Of a stretch of DNA of 64,000 bases, positions 49,631-58,591 are shown piece by piece. Position numbers and translations under genes: made by a program. Numbering within the stretch: position 1 is the stretch's first letter; each line of letters starts with the position of its first letter. The notes beneath the pieces were generated by a model, which worked only from the letters and a program-made list of their open reading frames with translations, was not told where the DNA came from and did no database searches. The stretch is from Candidatus Rifleibacteriota bacterium. GTDB taxonomy: Bacteria; Muiribacteriota; Ozemobacteria; Ozemobacterales; Ozemobacteraceae. Location: NCBI GenBank assembly GCA_024710355.1, contig JANJUX010000040.1, forward strand, positions 62,001-126,000, written 5' to 3'.

Positions 49631-50563
49631 CTAAGCAATGTCGCAGCGGGATTTTCCCTGCCAGAGATTTTCTGCTGCCAGCTCTTTCTCAAGTCTGCGC
49701 CGAAACTCGGTTTCTGTGATTCCACCCCAGCGCGGCGCAATAAGAAACTCTTCCGGCACCCGGTTCAAAAACCGCTCAATATGAATCTCCGTTGATAAAT
49801 GGCTGATGAAGCGGGTGAGTAGAGAAATATAGCTTGCCGGAGTGTGAAGCTGAAACATCGCAGGAGTGGTTTTAAACATATCTGCCGCAGTGGTATCTTT
49901 GACAATCTGCAGATGGTGAAGTTTGACCAGGCGAACTTTCGATTCTGATATGATTCTGGCACTGCTTTCAGGGGCCTGCGGGCTTTCTTCGGGCAACCCG
50001 AAAATCAAATGAACGCAGGTTTCTATTTCAGCCCGCCGCAGACTTGCAAGAGCGATAAGAGAAGTCTGCGTGTCATGACAGCGGTTGATTCTTTGCAGAA
50101 CCCTGTCTTCAAACGACTCTACTCCCAATTCAACCCTGAGATAGACCTTGCCGGCGATCTCTTTGAGCAGTTCAATCACTTCGCCACCCAGGCAGTCAGG
50201 ACGCGTTGCGACAACCAGACCCTCGATTCCTTCAATCGACAAGGCTTCCCGATAGAGTCTGTTCAGGGTTTCGACCGGTGCAAAAGTGCCTGAGAACGTC
50301 TGAAAGTACGCGAAAAACCGGCTGCAGCTGTAACGGTCAGAGAAAAACCTGATTCCTGCCTGCAGCTGCTCGGTGATTGTTTTTTCGGCGGTAACATAAA
50401 ATGGCGAAAAGCTTCTGTTGCTGCAATAGATACAACCCGCGGCAGAAACCGTGCCATCGCGGTTTGGGCAGGAAAAACCGGCATCGACGGGAATTTTTTG
50501 CACCCGCCCGCCAAATATTCTCTGGTAGTAGCTTCCGGCGGGGTTAAACAGTGGTCTGCTCAA
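49631..50563 (-). CDS. TIGR01212/YhcC-family radical SAM protein
   Basis: 310 residues. The unusual radical SAM spacing CxxxxxxxxxxxCxxC, with Cys32, Cys44 and Cys47 (SCPNRDGTVSAAGCIYCSN), is the hallmark of the YhcC/Elp3-like family. The barrel carries VATRPDCLGGEVIELL, LRVELGVESFEDRVLQRINR (about 141-160) and HLIFGLPEES. The reaction is unknown; these are thought to act on RNA or small molecules. The start overlaps the Na/Pi-cotransporter-like stop by 4 bp. Confidence 0.88.
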   Translation of the reverse strand: MSRPLFNPAGSYYQRIFGGRVQKIPVDAGFSCPNRDGTVSAAGCIYCSNRSFSPFYVTAEKTITEQLQAGIRFFSDRYSCSRFFAYFQTFSGTFAPVETLNRLYREALSIEGIEGLVVATRPDCLGGEVIELLKEIAGKVYLRVELGVESFEDRVLQRINRCHDTQTSLIALASLRRAEIETCVHLIFGLPEESPQAPESSARIISESKVRLVKLHHLQIVKDTTAADMFKTTPAMFQLHTPASYISLLTRFISHLSTEIHIERFLNRVPEEFLIAPRWGGITETEFRRRLEKELAAENLWQGKSRCDIA

Positions 50564-52299
50564 AATTTATACATGGTGTGGTCGCAGGCGTGGTTGAGAG
50601 AGCTGAGCAGACTGTCGATGCTGCGCAGCGAATCAAGAAGAATGATGCTCTCAAGCGGGTCGTGCTGACTGGTTTTGATCCGGTGCAGAAGATTGCTTCT
50701 GGCGGCACGGTTCAGCATTGCCTGACTGTAAACCTGCTGTGAAATATCTTCGGCTTCCTGTTCGGTCAGCTTCAGATTCCCTATCAGGCAACCGTAGATT
50801 TCCATGATACGTTCCATGCACAGATGGAGCTCTTCTCTTGCCTCGGGTGTCAGCGATTTGCTGTTTTCTGACTGCTCGGTCAGGAGCGCCATGAATTTTT
50901 CGAGCTGAGAAGAGATGATTTCAAGGTCTTTGCTTAGATATATGGCTCTGGTTACCTGCCGGCTGAGATTTTCCGGCAGATTTTTCTGGGCCAGAGCAAT
51001 AAGAAACCGGTTGAGGTCGCGGGTAATTTCGTCACGCTGTTTACGCAGCGAGTCTATGCTGCTGGTGGCTGAGGCGATTTCGTCGATATCGCTTTCCTGG
51101 TTCTGCAGCAGCTCGTTGATCTTGATGAATTTTTTCTTCATGATGTCGGTCGCGACCTTCAACTGGGCTTCAGCCTGGGCGATGGCGACCGGTGGAGTGG
51201 CTAGAAAGCGCTTGTCAAGATTGGTGACAGTTGAGATTTCTTCTTCGGATTGTGGCAGAATTAACATTACGGCTGAGCGCAGTACCCCCGTCATCGGCAG
51301 GAAAATCATGACGTTGATCAGATTGAAAAGAGAGTGGGCATTGGCCACCTGGCGCAACGAGTCGGCAGAGGTCATCATGATCAGCTGGCAGTAATAATGC
51401 AGAACCGGAAGAACCAGAAGGGTGCCGAATACATTGAACATGGTGTGGGCAAGGGCAGCTCTTTGAGCGGCGCGTGATGCCCCCAGCGCTGCGAGAACCG
51501 CAGTTATGCAAGTGCCGATGTTATCGCCGAGAATGATGGGAATGGCCGCCATAAGGGCAAGGTAGGGGTCGTCACCGAAAGCGCCTGTTCCCATAAGGCT
51601 CATGGTCAGGCCGACGGTTGCCGAACTGCTTTGAACGATCAATGTGACGAACAGGCCGGCAAAAACGCCAAGAAAGCGGTTGTGGGAAAGGGCGACAAAA
51701 ATCTGTTTGAAGGTTTCGTGGTCTTTGTAGGCTTTCAGGGTTTCGCCCATGAATTTCATGCCGAGAAAAAGCAGCGCGAAGCCGAGCAGAACTTCGCCCC
51801 AGGATCGATTTTTGCGGCTTTTACAGATCATGATCATGGTGCTGCCGATTGCCAGAACCGGCCAGGCAAGGTCATCGAGTTTGAAGGCGATCAGCTGTGC
51901 CGTTACCGTAGTACCGATGTTGGCGCCGAGTATGACTCCGATAGCCTGTGTCAGCGTCATCAAGCCGGCATTGACGAAGCCGACGATCATGACCGTTGTG
52001 GCCGAACTGCTTTGAATCACTGCGGTAACGGCCAGACCTGTCAGCATGGCTGTGACCGGGTTTCGGGTCAGGGTCGATATAATGGCTTTCAGGCGGTTGC
52101 CGGCAATCATCTGCAGGCTGTTACTCATCATGTTCATACCGAAAATGAACATTCCGAGAGCCCCGGAAAATATTGCAAAACTGTCACAGGCTTTTTTGCC
52201 GTAAATCAGGTGAATTGCAGTTAAAGTTACCAGGAAAACGACCAATAGAAGCCATTTTGCGGCCAGTTTCAGGTTGCGACGTGTGGTTTTATTAAGCAT
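50560..52299 (-). CDS. Na+/phosphate cotransporter-family protein (NptA/YjbB-like) with PhoU-like tail
   Basis: 579 residues. About ten helices in two inverted halves each carry the QSSSAT signature: VIQSSSATTVMIVGF (about 110-124) followed by GANIGTTVTAQL, and VQSSSATVGLTMSL followed by GDNIGTCITAVLAALG. These are the substrate and sodium sites of the NptA/SLC34 fold. Residues about 380-579 are helical and acidic, like PhoU, with CMERIMEIYGCLIGNL. It would import inorganic phosphate with sodium or export it; neighbours give no direct phosphate link. The hybrid kinase lies 70 bp upstream and may share its transcript. Confidence 0.88.
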   Translation of the reverse strand: MLNKTTRRNLKLAAKWLLLVVFLVTLTAIHLIYGKKACDSFAIFSGALGMFIFGMNMMSNSLQMIAGNRLKAIISTLTRNPVTAMLTGLAVTAVIQSSSATTVMIVGFVNAGLMTLTQAIGVILGANIGTTVTAQLIAFKLDDLAWPVLAIGSTMIMICKSRKNRSWGEVLLGFALLFLGMKFMGETLKAYKDHETFKQIFVALSHNRFLGVFAGLFVTLIVQSSSATVGLTMSLMGTGAFGDDPYLALMAAIPIILGDNIGTCITAVLAALGASRAAQRAALAHTMFNVFGTLLVLPVLHYYCQLIMMTSADSLRQVANAHSLFNLINVMIFLPMTGVLRSAVMLILPQSEEEISTVTNLDKRFLATPPVAIAQAEAQLKVATDIMKKKFIKINELLQNQESDIDEIASATSSIDSLRKQRDEITRDLNRFLIALAQKNLPENLSRQVTRAIYLSKDLEIISSQLEKFMALLTEQSENSKSLTPEAREELHLCMERIMEIYGCLIGNLKLTEQEAEDISQQVYSQAMLNRAARSNLLHRIKTSQHDPLESIILLDSLRSIDSLLSSLNHACDHTMYKF

Positions 52300-52369
52300 T
52301 CGCTTCTCCGGTTCAATTTTTGCGCAGTAAAAATAAAAAAGTGCGATTTAAGCAATTAATGTGCCAGAA

Positions 52370-55300
52370 TTACTTCTGCTCGATTTCGTTTTTAAGAAGG
52401 TTAAGGTCTTCGGCAATTTCATTGAGAAGCTTTTTGATTTCGGGTATGTGAGCTACGGCCTGATCGAATTTGCCATCACGGCTCAGGAATTCAATCTCTC
52501 TGGCCAGTTCAAAGGCAGTGGCGGCGGCCAGCATGCCGGCAAGACCCTTGATCGAGTGCGCCGTCTCACGCAGCCGCTCACAGTTGCTGGTACTGACACA
52601 ATCTTCGAGATCCTTCTGGAGAATGCCGGAACGTCGCTGAAAGATCTCGTTTATCTGAAGAATGTTTTCGGGTTTCTTCAGAACACGCAACTCGAGTTCA
52701 TTGCGGTCGATCTGCTTCAGACCGCTGGTGGGCGCTTTTACGATGACTTCTTCGGTCGCCGGGATCGGGCTGGTTTCTTCGGTGATTTTGTCTGCGAAAA
52801 TCTCAGAAATTGCCTTTAACAGGTCTTCCGGAAAATATGGTTTGCTGATGTAGCTCTGGGCTCCGGCATCCCTGGCCATGTTTTTTTCCTGTTCGGAAGC
52901 AAAGGCACTGATGGCTATGGCTGGGATCTCTGCGGCCGGTCCAGACATTTTGCGGATTTCTCTGAGGGCGGCGATGCCGTCCATGCGCGGCATTTGAATA
53001 TCCATCAGAACCGCGTCAAAACGGTTGGCTTTAAGGGCGGCAATGGCTTCGATACCGTCGTTGACACATGTCGCAGTACCGTTGAATTTTTCAATTATCG
53101 AGCTGGCGAGGAAAAGATTGATTTCGTTGTCATCTGCGATGAGAAAATTGAGAGGCCGGCCATCTCTGATGAGACTTACGCTTTCAGTTGTTTCAGGCGT
53201 ATGAGAGGCTGCAATCGATTTTATGGTTACCGGTATTGAAACATTGAAGGTGGTCCCTTCTTCGACGTTTGTCACGACGCCGATCTTACCACCCATGAGA
53301 TCGATCAGCTGCTTGCTGATTGACAACCCCAGACTGTTGTCCCGTTTTTCATCTTTTATGTAGGGGTCGTTGAAAACAAAGGCGCCAAAAAGGTTTTTCT
53401 GCATCTGTTCAGAATTTCCGGCCCGGGAATCGGAAACGGAGAACTCAATGATGCAGGCCGCGTGTGAAGTTTTCAGAAGTGAAGTATTCAGGCGCACTTC
53501 ACCGTGGTGGGCAAACTTAATGGCGTTGGCAAGAAGGTTAAGCAGAATCTGGCGAATGCGGTCCGGGTCCGAGATGACCATTTCAGGCACATCCGGATTG
53601 ATTTTTAGAAGTGTGCGGACCGACTTCTTTTCGGCCTGAAATTGAATTATTTCGACGAGATCTTTCAGCAGCAGATGCAGGTTGAACTGAACTGGATTGA
53701 TGGTGAGCTTTCCTGAGGCAATCTGCGCCAGGTCGAAGATGTCGTTGAGAAGCGTCAGCATCGACTTGCTCGAAGATCTGATCAGCTCAAGCATGTGTTT
53801 CTGTCGGTCATCGGCGCAATTTGAAGCGGCCAGCTCCGTCAGACCAATTATTGCAGTCATCGGTGTTCTGATTTCGTGGCTGGCATTGGCGAAGAAGCGC
53901 CCCTTCAGGGCATTGGCCTCTTCGGCGGCATTTTTGGCTTCTCTGAGTCGTGACTCGATTTCGCGGTGCATGGTAATATCGTGCAGAATCAGCAGCAGGG
54001 CCCTTTCCCTGTTGAATTCCATGATGGCGCCGGTTACCTCGGCCGAAAAAATTTCACCGGTCTGTTTTCTGAATTCGCGCTCGTGCTTGAACATTTTTTT
54101 TGAAGCACTGTGCCATGAATTGGTCAGATTGCGTTTTTTAGTCGGCATCAGATCGAAATAATTCATGCCTATCGCTGACTGGGTCAGCTGAAACTGGCGC
54201 AGCATGCTCTGATTGGCTTCTATTATCTTCAGGGTCACGAGAGAAACCACGAAAATGCTTTCAGGGGCATTATCGAAAAGGGTTTTGAAGCGGTTCTGGG
54301 CAACTTCGAGCGAGCGCATCACTTCTGCGGTGCGTGTAATACCATTCAGGATAACCACAAAGACAATAACAATCAGTAGAATTACCATCAAAACCCATAT
54401 CTGATTGTTGCGAACATTTGATTCCATCAGCATCAGAACTTTGCTGTCAAGCGTCTGCAACGGTTCGATGCCGAGCAGGTAGCGGGAAGCCTCGATCTCC
54501 GGAAGCTGCAGTTCGGGAAAGGCTTTGAGCGGGGTAATATTTCTGTTGGAGCGGTTCGCGATGGCAACCCGTCGGCCGAGATATGAATAGTCGCTTGAAA
54601 GAAAAACCGTTCCGGTGGCATCGGCGATCATGGCCGGGTGGTAGAGTCTGAGGGTTTTGTCGAGGTCGTCTAAATTACGCTTGACAGCACAAACACCGAT
54701 TACCTGATTCTCGGGCCCGCGAATTGGATAGCTCGAATAAAACCCCAGGGTGCTTGTCAAAACGCCAATATCGATCTGTACGCCAGATTTGCCCTGCATT
54801 GCAGATTTGAAATAATCACGGAATGAAAGGTCTTTGCCTATGAAAAGGTGTTCAAGATCTGATGAAGCATGGACAATGCCTTTCAGATCCATTACGTAGC
54901 AGATTGCTCCGGGATTATTGGCGGTAAAATTCTTCAAATAGCGGTTCAGACGCTCGAGGTTTTCGGGAGCGGGGTTGACGAAATAATCCGACATGATCGG
55001 GGCCGAGCCCATGATGACTGATGAGGTTGACGCAAAGGCAAAGCGCTGGTCAACAATCTTGGAAAGCAGCTGAATAGTCTTTTCAAGCGTCAGGGTTGCA
55101 TGCTGGTTCTGCTGCAGGGCCATTGAGTGTGACAGTCGCAGGCCGAACACAGTTACGCAAATGATAGAAATGAAGATTACGGCTGGAGCCAGTCGGCCAA
55201 AAGAAGTCTGCGTCGAGAGTTTCCCGGTGTTTTCGCGCAGATATCTCACGGCGATAACCAGAGCTGAAATACTGAGCAGGATTATCAGGTCAAGATGCAG

Positions 55301-55894
55301 AATCAGGTTAAGGACTTCTTCTGACAGCAGTGTGGCGGGAATTTCTTTAGTTACTGTGGCCAGATGCAGAAATGTTTGCAGCAGCACTGCGCAGATTGCC
55401 AGCAGAAAGCTTGAAGTTGCGACCAGGCGGTTTTCGGTTGCCAGATTTCGGGCCAGTTTAAGGCCTGCAAGCATTGCCGCACACTTGACGATCAGAAAAA
55501 TGATTATCAGGCCGACATAAGTGTGCCCACCGGAAATCAGGTATAATCCGCCGATAATAGCCGCCAGGGGAATATGGAGCAGGTATGCCGGCAGTGCTTC
55601 GTCTTCATTGAACCAGGTTTTTCTGAAAAACTCTGCGACACAAAGTGTGCCGGCAAGGCGGACAAAGGCTTCGAACCAGAGAAAAACGCTCTCAGGGAAA
55701 AGGGAGTCGAACGCCATCAGAATTCTGCTTAATCCGGATGCAAAAACCCCAAGAGTCAGCCAGTGCAGCTTCAGATGCTCTTTGACTGGCGAAGAGGTTG
55801 AATTCAGCAGGGCGCCAAGAATTATCAGACACACTCCGCCGAGATAGACGTAGTAGCCTGGCAATAGAAGAAAAATGTCAGATAATGCGAGCAT
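52370..55894 (-). CDS. Hybrid sensor histidine kinase with 7-TM-like N-region, Cache, PAS, HisKA-HATPase, REC and Hpt
   Basis: 1,174 residues. The N-terminus has about seven hydrophobic helices (1-225), followed by a helix at about 240-258, a periplasmic dCache domain like DctB (about 260-505, with FTANNPGAICYVMDLKGIVHASS), another helix (about 512-533), a PAS domain (about 545-655), HisKA with FFANASHEIRTPM (His near 672), HATPase (DPDRIRQILLNLLANAIKF, later GLGLSISKQLIDLMGG), a receiver (LIADDNEINLFLAS; Asp near 965 in VLMDIQMPRMDG) and an Hpt domain (ETAHSIKGLAGM, His near 1112). A complete four-step phosphorelay sits in one chain. No separate output regulator lies beside it. Confidence 0.93.
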   Translation of the reverse strand: MLALSDIFLLLPGYYVYLGGVCLIILGALLNSTSSPVKEHLKLHWLTLGVFASGLSRILMAFDSLFPESVFLWFEAFVRLAGTLCVAEFFRKTWFNEDEALPAYLLHIPLAAIIGGLYLISGGHTYVGLIIIFLIVKCAAMLAGLKLARNLATENRLVATSSFLLAICAVLLQTFLHLATVTKEIPATLLSEEVLNLILHLDLIILLSISALVIAVRYLRENTGKLSTQTSFGRLAPAVIFISIICVTVFGLRLSHSMALQQNQHATLTLEKTIQLLSKIVDQRFAFASTSSVIMGSAPIMSDYFVNPAPENLERLNRYLKNFTANNPGAICYVMDLKGIVHASSDLEHLFIGKDLSFRDYFKSAMQGKSGVQIDIGVLTSTLGFYSSYPIRGPENQVIGVCAVKRNLDDLDKTLRLYHPAMIADATGTVFLSSDYSYLGRRVAIANRSNRNITPLKAFPELQLPEIEASRYLLGIEPLQTLDSKVLMLMESNVRNNQIWVLMVILLIVIVFVVILNGITRTAEVMRSLEVAQNRFKTLFDNAPESIFVVSLVTLKIIEANQSMLRQFQLTQSAIGMNYFDLMPTKKRNLTNSWHSASKKMFKHEREFRKQTGEIFSAEVTGAIMEFNRERALLLILHDITMHREIESRLREAKNAAEEANALKGRFFANASHEIRTPMTAIIGLTELAASNCADDRQKHMLELIRSSSKSMLTLLNDIFDLAQIASGKLTINPVQFNLHLLLKDLVEIIQFQAEKKSVRTLLKINPDVPEMVISDPDRIRQILLNLLANAIKFAHHGEVRLNTSLLKTSHAACIIEFSVSDSRAGNSEQMQKNLFGAFVFNDPYIKDEKRDNSLGLSISKQLIDLMGGKIGVVTNVEEGTTFNVSIPVTIKSIAASHTPETTESVSLIRDGRPLNFLIADDNEINLFLASSIIEKFNGTATCVNDGIEAIAALKANRFDAVLMDIQMPRMDGIAALREIRKMSGPAAEIPAIAISAFASEQEKNMARDAGAQSYISKPYFPEDLLKAISEIFADKITEETSPIPATEEVIVKAPTSGLKQIDRNELELRVLKKPENILQINEIFQRRSGILQKDLEDCVSTSNCERLRETAHSIKGLAGMLAAATAFELAREIEFLSRDGKFDQAVAHIPEIKKLLNEIAEDLNLLKNEIEQK

Positions 55895-55917
55895 TCGAAT
55901 CAGCTTTTAAGTTTTAT

Positions 55918-56073
55918 TCAGAAAAGCTGGAAGCCTGTTTTTTTCTTGATGGTTACGACAATTGCTGCGAATGAGCCGAGCAGGCAGCCAGCCCCGAGAA
56001 TGAGAAAAAGAAAGCCCATCGCGCCGAGGGCCGCACCGGCGAAGCCGTAAATGTAGTTTTCCCAGTTTCTCAT
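55918..56073 (-). CDS. 51-residue single- or double-helix membrane protein
   Basis: The start at 56073 is preferred because GGAGG lies 6 bp upstream; a longer frame to 56127 lacks a site. The product MRNWENYIYGFAGAALGAMG continues into a Gly/Ala/Leu-rich hydrophobic stretch (about 9-42) and ends with a basic KKKTGF tail, so it is an inner-membrane protein with one long or two short helices. It lies between speD (97 bp upstream) and the hybrid kinase (23 bp downstream). Function unknown. Confidence 0.7.
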   Translation of the reverse strand: MRNWENYIYGFAGAALGAMGFLFLILGAGCLLGSFAAIVVTIKKKTGFQLF

Positions 56074-56170
56074 AGTTCCTCCAGTTATTTCATTGTACAG
56101 CTTATGTTTTTTTCGATGAAAAAGCAACCGAAAATCATCTGTTGGTGCTTAATTGGCGACCTGAGAAAAA

Positions 56171-56542
56171 TCAGGCTTCGGCAAGACTGCTGAGGCGGCG
56201 GAAAAGAATTTTCTCTGCGACATGATCGGGGCTGAATGCTTCTTTCAGCTGCTTATAGGCTTTTCTGGCTTTGTCGTGACTGCCGCAGGTGAAAATGTCG
56301 ATCTGCACGGCCTGATGCTCGGGCCATGTATGCAGAGTTATGTGAGATTCGGTCAGCAGTGCCGCCGCGGTATAACCGGAGGGCTCGAACTGATGCGACC
56401 TTATCAGAACACAGCTCAAGCCACTGGTTTCGATTGCGCGATGCAGAATCATTTCACCACTGTGGCTTCGCTCAAGCAGTTCTGGCCGGCAGCCGCTGAA
56501 ATCGGCAATGATATGAATGGCATCCGGTCTCAGAGGGCCCAT
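56171..56542 (-). CDS. speD: S-adenosylmethionine decarboxylase proenzyme (pyruvoyl type)
   Basis: 123 residues, the short prokaryotic class. The self-cleavage site is in LLTESHITLHTWPE: cleavage before the Ser of ESH makes the pyruvoyl group, and HTWPE and the following DIFTCG hold the catalytic His and Cys. It supplies decarboxylated SAM, the aminopropyl donor for the spermidine synthase encoded just upstream; the two genes overlap by 13 bp. Together they make spermidine from putrescine. Confidence 0.95.
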   Translation of the reverse strand: MGPLRPDAIHIIADFSGCRPELLERSHSGEMILHRAIETSGLSCVLIRSHQFEPSGYTAAALLTESHITLHTWPEHQAVQIDIFTCGSHDKARKAYKQLKEAFSPDHVAEKILFRRLSSLAEA

Positions 56543-58071
56543 TTTTCCCAGCCTTCTTCGTAATATGATTTGACAACGTGAGTGTCGATGGTATTTACGT
56601 CGGTTTCAACCCTGGCAATATCCGGTGGAAATCGGTTCATTACTTTGATGAAATCATTATTCACAAACCTTGCCGGCACAGTGATTTCGATATTCTGCCA
56701 GTCGAAAGGGGCATTCGAAGCCATGACAAAACCCCAGCTGCCAAAAGATGGAACGTAACAGTGATATGCTTCCGGCTGCAGATAAATGGTTCCTGAGGCT
56801 GTGTCGCTTTTAAAAAGCGGGTTTTCGATGGCAGCGAAGGTGTTGTAGATACACCAGAAAGCTTTATGGGCATAGAGAGGCGAAGTTGCCTGGGTTACGA
56901 TCTTGCCGCCGCGCGCCAGCTTGCCGGCCAGCAGCCGGTAAAAGGTTTTTGAATAAAGGCGGCTCAGCGACAGGTTATCGGGGTCGGGCAGATCGATGAT
57001 GATTACGTCATACATTTCCGGAACATTTTCGAGATATTTCCAGGCGTCGTCATTAACGATAAGGGTTTTGGGGTTGCGCATCGAGTCTTTGTTGAGGTCG
57101 CGCATCAGCAGATTGTCGCGGGCAAAAGTCGTTATGGCGGGGTCGATGTCCACTATGGTGATCTTTTCGACTTCGGCGAACTTGAGTATCTCTCGGGCGG
57201 CCAGGCCATCACCGCCACCGATAACCAGAATATTGCGGCGTGAATGGGCAGAAGCCATTGCCGGAAAAACCAGAGCTTCGTGATAACGGTATTCGTCCTG
57301 GCTGCTGAACTGGATGCTGCCGTTGATGAACATGCGAATATCATTTTTGGTGCGGGTAACGACGACACGCTGGTAGGGTGAAGTCGTTGAATAGATGATT
57401 TCGTCTTTATAGAGAGTGTCTTCTGTGAAGGTCGAAATGTTGTCGGCGTAGACGAAACAGGTGCCAAGCAGAAGCATGCCGGTTACTGCCAGCGCCAGAA
57501 GGCTGTTGCGAGCTTTGAGACGGTCTTTGAAAACATAGATTGCCGAGGCGGCTACCGCCACGTTCATGGTACCGAACATCAGGCCGGTGCGAACCAACCC
57601 CAGCTGCGGCACCAGAATGATCGGAAAAAGCAGCGAAGCGAACAGAGCGCCGGCGTAATCTACGGTCATGACATTCGAAACAACTATTTTAAGGGTGTTG
57701 TGTTCTTTGACAATGCGCAGGATGATTGGCAGTTCAAGCCCGATCAGCGTACCGATGGTCACCGAAACCAACAGCAGAAACGGCGTGTAGTTATCGATGC
57801 GGGCAAAGGCTATGAACAGAACGATCGAGCTTAAGCCCCCGGCCATGCCGGTCAGAATTTCGACCAGCACGAACCAGTCGTGCAGTTTGTCGTTGATGAA
57901 GCGCGATAAAAAAGAGCCAAGTCCCATCGAGCTCATAAACAGGCCGATTACCAGGGAAAACTGGTAAACAGAGTCGCCGACGAGGTAACTTGAAATGGTG
58001 CCGGCCAGCAGTTGATAAATCAGGCCGCAGACGGCAATAAGGAATACCGCGGTTAGGAGAAAAACCTGCAA
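56530..58071 (-). CDS. speE: Membrane-fused spermidine synthase (polyamine aminopropyltransferase)
   Basis: 513 residues. The N-terminal about 210 residues form six or seven transmembrane helices, starting at residue 3. The C-terminal half (about 225-500) is an SpeE domain: QDEYRYHEALVFPAM, the GGGDGLAAREILKF donor-binding loop (about 276-289), VDIDPAITTFARDN, and DLPDPDN at the catalytic aspartate region. This fused form differs from soluble E. coli SpeE and is typical of clusters with DUF350 and DUF4178. It would transfer the aminopropyl group from decarboxylated SAM to putrescine at the inner membrane surface. It overlaps speD by 13 bp. Confidence 0.92.
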   Translation of the reverse strand: MQVFLLTAVFLIAVCGLIYQLLAGTISSYLVGDSVYQFSLVIGLFMSSMGLGSFLSRFINDKLHDWFVLVEILTGMAGGLSSIVLFIAFARIDNYTPFLLLVSVTIGTLIGLELPIILRIVKEHNTLKIVVSNVMTVDYAGALFASLLFPIILVPQLGLVRTGLMFGTMNVAVAASAIYVFKDRLKARNSLLALAVTGMLLLGTCFVYADNISTFTEDTLYKDEIIYSTTSPYQRVVVTRTKNDIRMFINGSIQFSSQDEYRYHEALVFPAMASAHSRRNILVIGGGDGLAAREILKFAEVEKITIVDIDPAITTFARDNLLMRDLNKDSMRNPKTLIVNDDAWKYLENVPEMYDVIIIDLPDPDNLSLSRLYSKTFYRLLAGKLARGGKIVTQATSPLYAHKAFWCIYNTFAAIENPLFKSDTASGTIYLQPEAYHCYVPSFGSWGFVMASNAPFDWQNIEITVPARFVNNDFIKVMNRFPPDIARVETDVNTIDTHVVKSYYEEGWEKWAL

Positions 58072-58129
58072 AATTATGACCTTTCAGGCTTTCGAGAGCG
58101 AAAAGCCCGCTTGTAAAGAATGCAGTGAA

Positions 58130-58354
58130 TCAGTGCATGGCAGAAGCGATGATTATAGAAAGGCCGATCATGACCGAACCAATGATGATACCAAGTGAAG
58201 TGTTCTGATCGATTTCAATTTCCTTGCGCACCGAAAATGGCGAAATCTTGCAGATTACCCAGAAAGCGATGATATAAATTACCAGACCGATCAGAGAGTA
58301 GGCGATCGTCGAAAGAATCGGGCCGGTCGAGAGATCTGCTACGTTGGTTCCCAT
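58130..58354 (-). CDS. DUF350 (YjfL-like) small membrane protein
   Basis: 74 residues with two hydrophobic helices (about 15-36 and 50-70) joined by a charged loop (SVRKEIEIDQN). The SLIGLVIYIIAFWVICK start and GIIIGSVMIGLSIIIASA end match the DUF350/UPF0719 family. Full-length members have two such pairs; this is the half-length, single-repeat form. It sits between the 60-residue membrane protein and the spermidine synthase, a setting known for DUF350. Its molecular role is not known. Confidence 0.85.
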   Translation of the reverse strand: MGTNVADLSTGPILSTIAYSLIGLVIYIIAFWVICKISPFSVRKEIEIDQNTSLGIIIGSVMIGLSIIIASAMH

Positions 58355-58408
58355 GTTATTTCTGCTCCAGATTTTATTTTGATGATCTGCGCCAGGCGCA
58401 GATAAAAG

Positions 58409-58591
58409 TTACTTACCGTGCATGAAACCGCGGTGTCCACCATGCGTATAAACACTGCGCTCACGAATATTTTTTTCCTTGCGGATCTGCGGTGTTGTCG
58501 AAAAGCCTTCTGGCCGCATGAAATCAGTTGCGATGGCCAGAACTGTAATCAGGCTGAAAATACCTGCGAACATCAGGGCTAGTTTATTCAT
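58409..58591 (-). CDS. 60-residue single-helix membrane protein
   Basis: An N-terminal hydrophobic helix (about 4-24) is followed by a charged segment and a Gly/His-rich end (THGGHRGFMHGK). The ATG shares its first base with the stop of the DUF4178 gene (TGATG), so it is translationally coupled. No family recognised and no lipobox is present. By position it matches the small exported proteins often found between DUF4178 and DUF350 genes. Confidence 0.7.
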   Translation of the reverse strand: MNKLALMFAGIFSLITVLAIATDFMRPEGFSTTPQIRKEKNIRERSVYTHGGHRGFMHGK

